From: Pelagibius sp. Alg239-R121
GTDB taxonomy: Bacteria; Pseudomonadota; Alphaproteobacteria; Kiloniellales; Kiloniellaceae
Assembly: GCF_947331435.1 (NCBI RefSeq)
Contig: NZ_CAMZOF010000003.1
Coordinates: forward strand, 434,001 to 498,000
Direction: 5' to 3'
DNA length: 64,000 nucleotides
The notes under the pieces were generated by a model, which was not told the DNA's origin, did no database searches, and saw nothing but the letters and a program-made list of their open reading frames with translations. Both the position numbers and the translations under genes were made by a program. This document shows positions 58,672 through 64,000 of the stretch, one piece after another. The first letter of the stretch is position 1, and each line of letters opens with the position of its first letter.

Positions 58672-60033
58672 ATGAGTGATGAAAACTTCGGCCGCGAAGA
58701 GTCGCGAATCGGTGGCAGAATCAGGCGTTATGCGAAGGTCGGCACCTCGGTTGGCGGATTAGCCGCTCAGGTCGTTGGTTCACGCTATTTGGGCCTGAAT
58801 CTTGATCGGGGTCAGCATTCAAATGAACTGAAGCAAGCCCTGGGCGGCCTGAAAGGGCCCTTGATGAAGGCTGCTCAGATTCTGGCGACCATCCCTGATG
58901 CCCTGCCGCCGGAATATGCCGAGGAACTCCGGCAGCTGCAATCCAACGCACCGTCCATGGGGTGGCCCTTCGTTAAGCGACGCATGCGCAGTGAACTGGG
59001 TGCCGGCTGGCAAAAGAGGTACGAGAGCTTTGGCCATAGTGCCGCGGCCGCAGCTTCCCTTGGCCAGGTCCATGAGGCCATCGGCCTCGATGGCCGCCGA
59101 TTGGCTTGCAAGCTGCAGTACCCGGATATGCAGTCGGCGGTCGAAGCCGACTTGCAGCAGCTGAAGATCCTTTTCGGCATCTACCGACGCTACGACCGAG
59201 CGATCGACCCTTCCAACATTTTTGCAGAGCTGTCAGACCGCCTGCGCGAGGAGCTCGACTACTACCGCGAGGCGCGGCATATGGAACTCTACCGGATAAT
59301 GCTCGCGGAAGAGGAGGGCGTGGTCGTGCCCGAACCGCTGTCAGAGTTATCTGGAGAGCGGCTCCTGACCATGACGTGGCTGCAGGGCGAGCCTCTCATG
59401 ACCTTTCTTGCCAAGACCGACGATGTCGAACAGCGGAACCAGGTGGCCATGAACATGTTTCGTGCCTGGTATGTGCCTTTCTACTATTACGGAGTGATTC
59501 ACGGAGACCCGCATCTCGGCAACTACACGCTGCGCGAAGACGGCCGGATCAATCTGCTCGATTTCGGCTGCATACGCGTATTCCGGCCGGCTTTCGTCAA
59601 AGGTGTGATCGATCTCTACTATGCGCTCGAACGAGACGACGAGGCGCTCGCGGTGCATGCCTATGAATCCTGGGGCTTCACCAAGATCAGCAAGGAACTG
59701 CTGGATGCCCTGAACATCTGGGCCAAGTTCCTCTACGCACCGTTATTGGACGACAAACCTCAGCAGATTATGGAAGGCGAGGGCGGCATGTATGGTGCGC
59801 GCGTCGCCAATCAGGTACATGCTGAACTTAAGCGTCTGGGCGGCGTCAAACCGCCACGCGAGTTCGTTTTGATGGATCGGGCGGCCGTCGGCCTGGGGTC
59901 GGTCTTCATGCATTTGAAGGCGGAGATCAACTGGCATCGTCTGTTCCACGACATGATCGCCGGTTTCGATGTCGATGATCTGGAACGGCGTCAAAGAGAG
60001 TCGCTTCAAGAGGTCGGACTTACACCCGCCTGA
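58672..60033 (+). CDS. ABC1/UbiB-type atypical kinase
   Basis: 453 aa. ABC1 marks: PLMKAAQILATIPDALPPEYAEEL (in place of the KxGQ motif), the A-rich ATP loop SAAAAASLGQVHEA, ATP-binding lysine in ACKLQYPDMQ, catalytic HGDPHLGNY and the DFG-like INLLDFGCIR. UbiB family members support ubiquinone synthesis and transport by ATPase or kinase activity. The KxGQ to KAAQ substitution also occurs in related alphaproteobacterial proteins, so this is probably a distinct paralogue rather than UbiB itself. Confidence 0.88.
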   Translation: MSDENFGREESRIGGRIRRYAKVGTSVGGLAAQVVGSRYLGLNLDRGQHSNELKQALGGLKGPLMKAAQILATIPDALPPEYAEELRQLQSNAPSMGWPFVKRRMRSELGAGWQKRYESFGHSAAAAASLGQVHEAIGLDGRRLACKLQYPDMQSAVEADLQQLKILFGIYRRYDRAIDPSNIFAELSDRLREELDYYREARHMELYRIMLAEEEGVVVPEPLSELSGERLLTMTWLQGEPLMTFLAKTDDVEQRNQVAMNMFRAWYVPFYYYGVIHGDPHLGNYTLREDGRINLLDFGCIRVFRPAFVKGVIDLYYALERDDEALAVHAYESWGFTKISKELLDALNIWAKFLYAPLLDDKPQQIMEGEGGMYGARVANQVHAELKRLGGVKPPREFVLMDRAAVGLGSVFMHLKAEINWHRLFHDMIAGFDVDDLERRQRESLQEVGLTPA

Positions 60034-60287
60034 TTGCCGTCAGGACGACGGCGCATCGAACTCGCCCCAAAATTGTGTGTTTCCTTCAGTTGGCTCCCGT
60101 CGCGGCAGCGGCGCGAATCGATTCGCGCATTTGTTAGACTAAGGTACAGCATTCATAAAAAAACCTTGTGCACTGCAACAAAATTTTTTGCGTATGCGTA
60201 AAAAATGACTCTGAATCCTCCGTTTTCTGCCAAAAAGCTTGAACGGAGACTGCTGTACGTTCATTAAAGGGTGAACGAAAAGCTGGA
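60034..60287. other. Intergenic region upstream of pntAA
   Basis: Contains the perfect 18-base palindrome GCGCGAATCGATTCGCGC (60111-60128), which holds two abutting GANTC methylation sites. TTGTGCACTGCAACAAAA follows at about 60163, then an A+T-rich near-palindrome TTTTTTGCGTATGCGTAAAAAA at about 60180. Probably the control region of the transhydrogenase operon. No gene. Confidence 0.45.
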
Positions 60288-60336
60288 TAGAGCCTGATCG
60301 TTTCATTTTGGATCGAGATGAAACGATCAGGCTCTA
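60288..60336. repeat. Perfect 19-bp inverted repeat with TAGAG/CTCTA ends
   Basis: TAGAGCCTGATCGTTTCAT (60288-60306) and ATGAAACGATCAGGCTCTA (60318-60336) are exactly complementary around an 11-base loop (tttggatcgag). It lies 76 bases before pntAA and is the best-preserved member of the palindrome family of this window. There is no T tract, so it is not a normal terminator. Confidence 0.85.
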
Positions 60337-60411
60337 CGCAGGTACAACCAGCAACTGGTCGCAGTCTTCGGCCGTCTGTCAGGCCTCTAGGGAAAGCAGA
60401 GCAGGAATTAC

Positions 60412-61671
60412 ATGAAAATCGCCATTCCAAAAGAGCGGCGCGCACACGAGTCTCGCGTTGCCGCCTCCCCTGAAACGGTTAAAAAAATGATCGGCCTTGG
60501 TGCCGAGGTCGCGGTCGAAAAAGGCGCCGGCATAGGCGCTAACTTTACCGACGATGCCTACAAAGCGGCTGGCGCCACAATCGGTGCCGACGTTACGGCA
60601 GACGCCGACGTTGTCCTGAAGGTGCAGCGTCCGATCGTCAGCGGAAAGGACGCGGAGCTTGCGTCCTATAAATCCGGTGCCGTTGTCATGGCAATCTGCG
60701 ATCCTTATCGCACGGGCGATGACGTCGCGGCCTTTGCCAAGTCAGGCGCGACTGTGTTCGCCATGGACCTGGTGCCGCGCATTACGCGCGCGCAGTCGAT
60801 GGATGTTCTTTCCAGCCAGTCCAACCTCGCCGGATATAAAGCCGTCCTGGACGCCTCTGCCGAGTACGCCAGCGCATTTCCCATGATGATGACCGCTGCC
60901 GGTACGGTTTCACCTGCAAAGGTCCTGGTGATGGGCGCCGGTGTTGCCGGGTTGCAGGCGATTGCCACGGCAAAACGGCTCGGCGCCGTCGTCTCCGCGA
61001 CCGATGTGCGGCCGGCCGCCAAGGAACAGGTCGAAAGCCTGGGGGGCAAGTTCGTTGCCGTCGAAGACGACGAGTTCAAGCAGGCCGAGACCGCCGGCGG
61101 TTATGCCAAGGAAATGAGCGACGCCTATAAACAGAAGCAGGCTGAGCTGATTGCCGAGACGATCAAGAAACAGGACATCGTCATTACCACGGCTTTGATC
61201 CCCGGGCGTCCGGCACCGATGCTGGTGAGTACCGAGATGGTGAAATCCATGAAGCCCGGTTCGGTGATCGTCGATCTCGCGGTTGAGAATGGCGGCAACT
61301 GCGAGCTGGCGCAGGCAGGAAAAGTCGTAACCAAGCACGGTGTGAGAATCGTCGGTCACTACAACGTGCCGAGCCGTCTCGCCGCCGACGCCAGCGCGCT
61401 TTATGCGCGCAATCTCTTCAATTTGCTTCAGTTGCTGGTCGACGGTGAGACCAAGGCGCTGGCCATTGATTGGGAAGATGAAATCGTCAAGGGCACCTGT
61501 ATCACCCGGGACGGAAAGATCGTTCATCCTGCGCTCGCGCCCAAGGATGAGCCTGCACCCAAGGAAGAGGCGGCGCCTAAAGAAGAGGTACCTGCCGCAG
61601 CTTCGAGTGAAGAGACACCGAGTGCAGCGCCGTCGGAAGACTCCGATGCCGCGCCGAAGGGGGAGGGGTAA
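60412..61671 (+). CDS. pntAA: NAD(P) transhydrogenase subunit alpha, part 1
   Basis: 419 aa. NAD(H)-binding domain I: MKIAIPKERRAHESRVAASPETV, AVVMAICDPY, MGAGVAGLQAIATAKRLGAVVSATDVRPAAKEQVES (in segments), VITTALIPGRPAPMLVSTEMV and NGGNCELAQ. The last 35 residues are a low-complexity tail rich in PKEE, Ala and Ser. The complex couples NADH-to-NADPH hydride transfer to inward proton flow. It is the first gene of pntAA-pntAB-pntB. Confidence 0.95.
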   Translation: MKIAIPKERRAHESRVAASPETVKKMIGLGAEVAVEKGAGIGANFTDDAYKAAGATIGADVTADADVVLKVQRPIVSGKDAELASYKSGAVVMAICDPYRTGDDVAAFAKSGATVFAMDLVPRITRAQSMDVLSSQSNLAGYKAVLDASAEYASAFPMMMTAAGTVSPAKVLVMGAGVAGLQAIATAKRLGAVVSATDVRPAAKEQVESLGGKFVAVEDDEFKQAETAGGYAKEMSDAYKQKQAELIAETIKKQDIVITTALIPGRPAPMLVSTEMVKSMKPGSVIVDLAVENGGNCELAQAGKVVTKHGVRIVGHYNVPSRLAADASALYARNLFNLLQLLVDGETKALAIDWEDEIVKGTCITRDGKIVHPALAPKDEPAPKEEAAPKEEVPAAASSEETPSAAPSEDSDAAPKGEG

Positions 61672-61678
61672 GAATTAG

Positions 61679-62089
61679 ATGTCTGCCGAATCTTTTGTAG
61701 AAAAAGCGACGGAAGCCGCCAATCAGGCGCGCGAGCTGTCAAACGAGTTGATCGGTCTCGCCGGCGAAGCCAGCAGACTCGCCGTTGAATCTTCGGGCGG
61801 CGGCGGTGTTTCCCCGACGGTCATCGGCTTGACCGTTTTGGTCCTGGCGGTATTCGTCGGATACTACGTAGTCTGGCGAGTGACGCCAGCCCTGCATTCG
61901 CCGCTTATGGGCGTCACCAACGCGATTTCCTCGGTCATCATTGTCGGCGCACTGATCGCGGCCGGTCCGGCTGACTTCGGTTTCAGCGAGGTTATGGGCT
62001 TTCTTGCTGTGACCCTGGCGTCCGTGAACATCTTTGGCGGCTTCATCGTCACGCAGCGCATGCTGCAGATGTTCAAGAAGAAGAAATAA
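61679..62089 (+). CDS. pntAB: NAD(P) transhydrogenase subunit alpha, part 2 (membrane)
   Basis: 136 aa, 7 bases after pntAA. After a helical N-terminus it has three membrane spans: [19 protein letters not shown], the [17 protein letters not shown] span and [40 protein letters not shown] is the conserved proton-channel segment. In many alphaproteobacteria the alpha subunit is split like this, unlike E. coli. Confidence 0.95.
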   Translation: MSAESFVEKATEAANQARELSNELIGLAGEASRLAVESSGGGGVSPTVIGLTVLVLAVFVGYYVVWRVTPALHSPLMGVTNAISSVIIVGALIAAGPADFGFSEVMGFLAVTLASVNIFGGFIVTQRMLQMFKKKK

Positions 62090-62102
62090 GGGGCGATCGT
62101 AA

Positions 62103-63500
62103 ATGTCACCAGATCTCGCAGCACTGCTGTATCTCGTCGCCTCAATCTGCTTCATCATGGCTCTGCGCGGTTTGTCGCATCCTGAAACCAGTCGGAGCGG
62201 CAACCTCTTCGGCATGGTCGGTATGGCCATTGCTATCATCACAACATTGTCAATGCCGGGTGTCGTCAGTTACGGCCTGATCATTGCCGGGATCCTTGTG
62301 GGCGGCGCCATCGGTACCGTGATCGCACTCAAGATCAACATGACTGCGTTGCCCCAGCTCGTGGCGGCTTTCCACTCGCTGGTTGGTCTTGCCGCCGTCT
62401 TCGTTGCGGTGGCGGCTTTCTACAAACCGCAAGCCTACGGCATCGGAACGCCCGGCGATATCCAGGTCGCCAGTCTGATCGAGATGTCGCTCGGTGTCGC
62501 TATTGGTGCCATCACCTTTACCGGTTCGCTGGTGGCGTTCGGCAAGCTGCAGGCGCTCATCAGTGGTAAGCCGCTGGTCTTTGCGTTTCAGCATCATCTG
62601 AATGCCGCGATCGGTATTGCGATTGTCGTGCTGATCGTGGTGCTTTGCGTGGATCAGTCGAACGCGGTCTTCTGGCTGATTATCATCCTTGCGCTGCTGG
62701 TTGGCTTCCTGCTGATCCTGCCGATCGGTGGGGCGGATATGCCCGTGGTCATCTCCATGCTCAACTCCTACTCGGGTTGGGCGGCTTGCGGCATCGGCTT
62801 CACGCTGAGCAACAACCTGTTGATTGTGACCGGTGCGCTGGTGGGCTCTTCGGGTGCGATCTTGTCCTACATCATGTGTAAAGGCATGAACCGCTCTATC
62901 TTCAACGTGATCCTGGGCGGTTTCGGAACCGACGGCGGCGCCGTGGCGGGTGGTGCTGGTGGTGATGACGACCGCGTCGCCAAGTCAGGTTCCGCGGAGG
63001 ATGCGGCCTTCATGATGCAGAATTCCGGCTCGGTGATCATCGTTCCTGGTTATGGCATGGCCGTGGCGCAGGCCCAGCATGCACTGCGGGAAATGGCCGA
63101 TATTCTCAAAGGCGGTGGCGTGGACGTGAAGTACGCTATCCATCCGGTGGCCGGCCGCATGCCCGGACACATGAACGTGTTGCTGGCCGAAGCCAACGTG
63201 CCTTACGATGAGGTGCTGGAGATGGAAGAGATTAACCGCGATTTCAAATCGACCGATATCGTCTTCGTGATCGGCGCCAACGACATTACCAACCCTGCCG
63301 CCAAGACGGACCCGGCCTCGCCGATTTACGGCATGCCGATCTTGGAGGTCGATCAGGCCAAGACCGTGCTTTTCATCAAGCGTTCCATGGCCACCGGTTA
63401 TGCCGGCGTCCAGAACGAGCTCTTCTTCCGGGACAACACCATGATGCTGTTCGGTGATGCGAAGAAGATGTGCGAGGACATCGTCAAGGGTATGGAGTAG
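62103..63500 (+). CDS. pntB: NAD(P) transhydrogenase subunit beta
   Basis: 465 aa, 13 bases after pntAB. The first ~270 residues form about nine membrane helices (YLVASICFIMALRGLSHPETSRSGN; AFHSLVGLAAVFVAVAAFY). The last ~180 form NADP-binding domain III: VIIVPGYGMAVAQAQHALREMADIL, HPVAGRMPGHMNVLLAEANVPYDEV, VFVIGANDITNPAA and VLFIKRSMATGYAGVQNELFF. A terminator follows. Confidence 0.96.
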   Translation: MSPDLAALLYLVASICFIMALRGLSHPETSRSGNLFGMVGMAIAIITTLSMPGVVSYGLIIAGILVGGAIGTVIALKINMTALPQLVAAFHSLVGLAAVFVAVAAFYKPQAYGIGTPGDIQVASLIEMSLGVAIGAITFTGSLVAFGKLQALISGKPLVFAFQHHLNAAIGIAIVVLIVVLCVDQSNAVFWLIIILALLVGFLLILPIGGADMPVVISMLNSYSGWAACGIGFTLSNNLLIVTGALVGSSGAILSYIMCKGMNRSIFNVILGGFGTDGGAVAGGAGGDDDRVAKSGSAEDAAFMMQNSGSVIIVPGYGMAVAQAQHALREMADILKGGGVDVKYAIHPVAGRMPGHMNVLLAEANVPYDEVLEMEEINRDFKSTDIVFVIGANDITNPAAKTDPASPIYGMPILEVDQAKTVLFIKRSMATGYAGVQNELFFRDNTMMLFGDAKKMCEDIVKGME

Positions 63501-63536
63501 GGTGCGCTCTTAGGAGAGTACGCTTTCTTGAACAGA

Positions 63537-63568
63537 AAACGGCGGGGCCAAGGCTCCGCCGTTTTTTA
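63537..63568 (+). terminator. Rho-independent terminator of the pnt operon
   Basis: AACGGCGG (63538-63545) pairs with CCGCCGTT (63556-63563), stem partly extended by GGCC/GGCT, followed by a TTTTTT run. It lies 37 bases after the pntB stop and may also stop the convergent desaturase transcript. Confidence 0.85.
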
Positions 63569-63627
63569 TCTCTAGCCTTCAATGGCTATATTGCAGGAAC
63601 CGGATAGGAATAGTGTTGGCCTGCGCC

Positions 63628-64000
63628 TCAAGGTGCTGCCGTGGATTCGAAAAGATCGTCTCTCTCAACAATCGGTCTGGGCTGCCCGATGTCTTTGGCC
63701 AAGCCAGCGCGTCGGAGGATCCGAATAACCTGCCAGGCCGGATCGGTTTGACCGGGATCCAAGCCGATCCGGGCTGATTCTGGAAAGGCGTGATGATTAT
63801 TGTGCCAACACTCACCGTGAGACAGGACACCGAGCAGTGGCAGATTGGATGCTTGTACAGCGGCGTTTTTGACCCGCCATCGGCCGGGGCCGGGGTTGTG
63901 GCAGAAATATGTGATTGTCCAGTGCCCGACCGTGCTGACGGCCACCCGGACGCAGACACCCCAAATCACCCATGAGGGCCCGCCAGCAGTATAGAGAGGC
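63628..64000 (-). CDS. Acyl-CoA/fatty-acid desaturase (C-terminal part, cut by window edge)
   Basis: The minus-strand frame is open from the right edge to a stop at 63628. The visible 123 residues include LYTAGGPSWVIWGVCVRVAV, STVGHWTITYFCHNPG and GECWHNNHHAFPESARIGL, the third His box (HxxHH) of membrane acyl-CoA delta-9 desaturases. The end DPAWQVIRILRRAGLAKDIG is typical. It would desaturate membrane acyl chains using di-iron. The N-terminal two thirds lie outside the window. Confidence 0.88.
   Translation of the reverse strand, partial: PLYTAGGPSWVIWGVCVRVAVSTVGHWTITYFCHNPGPGRWRVKNAAVQASNLPLLGVLSHGECWHNNHHAFPESARIGLDPGQTDPAWQVIRILRRAGLAKDIGQPRPIVERDDLFESTAAP

Noticed and set aside
60163-60180. 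TTGTGCACTGCAACAAAA as a PhaR (PHB regulator) site
   Set aside because: It resembles TGC-rich PhaR targets but does not have the CTGC-N3-GCAG spacing, and no PHB gene is adjacent.

Overview
The window reads as chromosomal DNA of a free-living, moderately GC-rich alphaproteobacterium, most likely a marine Rhodospirillales/Kiloniellales-type organism. The lineage call rests on cpdR, gapR (DUF2312), DUF1244, the alphaproteobacterial zinc-free L36, a three-gene pntAA-pntAB-pntB transhydrogenase, a fused indolepyruvate:ferredoxin oxidoreductase, and an sRNA carrying the alpha-r8/MmgR decamer. The genus cannot be fixed from the sequence alone. There are no rRNA genes, CRISPR arrays, complete insertion sequences or prophage genes. 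It looks like core genome with an amino-acid and carboxylate-scavenging lifestyle.

Layout. 1-6.5 kb: edge-truncated MATE exporter, a D-glutamate cluster (dgcN-dgcA-murI), a cobalamin riboswitch feeding an orphan small protein, a methyltransferase and a C4-CoA hydratase. 6.6-11.7 kb: small exported protein, class V aminotransferase, lytic transglycosylase, MmgR-like sRNA, GNAT, N-formylglutamate amidohydrolase, and cpdR with CtrA-like boxes. 11.9-13.6 kb: tRNA-Val, a methyltransferase and rpmJ. 13.9-18.2 kb: glcDEF glycolate oxidase. 18.2-28.4 kb: DUF2817 peptidase, TPR protein, RarD, GT2, pyruvate kinase, FCD regulator, a second N-formylglutamate amidohydrolase with a YbdK-type ligase, DUF1244, GapR and Tag. 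28.5-34.7 kb: an iron-linked block with a Fur-box promoter and unknown protein, imelysin, and an overlapping di-haem/imelysin-like/DUF1513 operon. 34.7-46.5 kb: AdaA, a PLP decarboxylase, PepSY protein, LysR-ComB, PEP-mutase-like enzyme facing an ArsR-RidA-like operon, MFS facing AraC, a P-loop kinase and a PAS protein. 46.5-50.8 kb: A+T-rich gap, H-NOX plus histidine kinase, PfpI facing GlxA, DUF1330. 51-64 kb: indolepyruvate oxidoreductase, acyl-CoA ligase, PepF, ABC1 kinase, transhydrogenase and an edge-truncated desaturase.

How it fits together. Many genes salvage amino-acid-derived carbon: D-glutamate, N-formylglutamate, peptides, aromatic 2-oxo acids, glycolate and C4/C5-CoA esters. PntAB and pyruvate kinase link this to redox and central carbon. 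Iron handling is a second theme (imelysins, di-haem protein, PepSY, Fur box). Several small divergent regulator/target pairs have recognisable operator-like repeats.

Most worth following: the cobalamin-riboswitch orphan protein, the MmgR-like sRNA, the Fur-box protein with a CCPC motif, the soluble H-NOX/kinase pair, and a dispersed family of intergenic palindromes with TAGAG/CTCTA ends.
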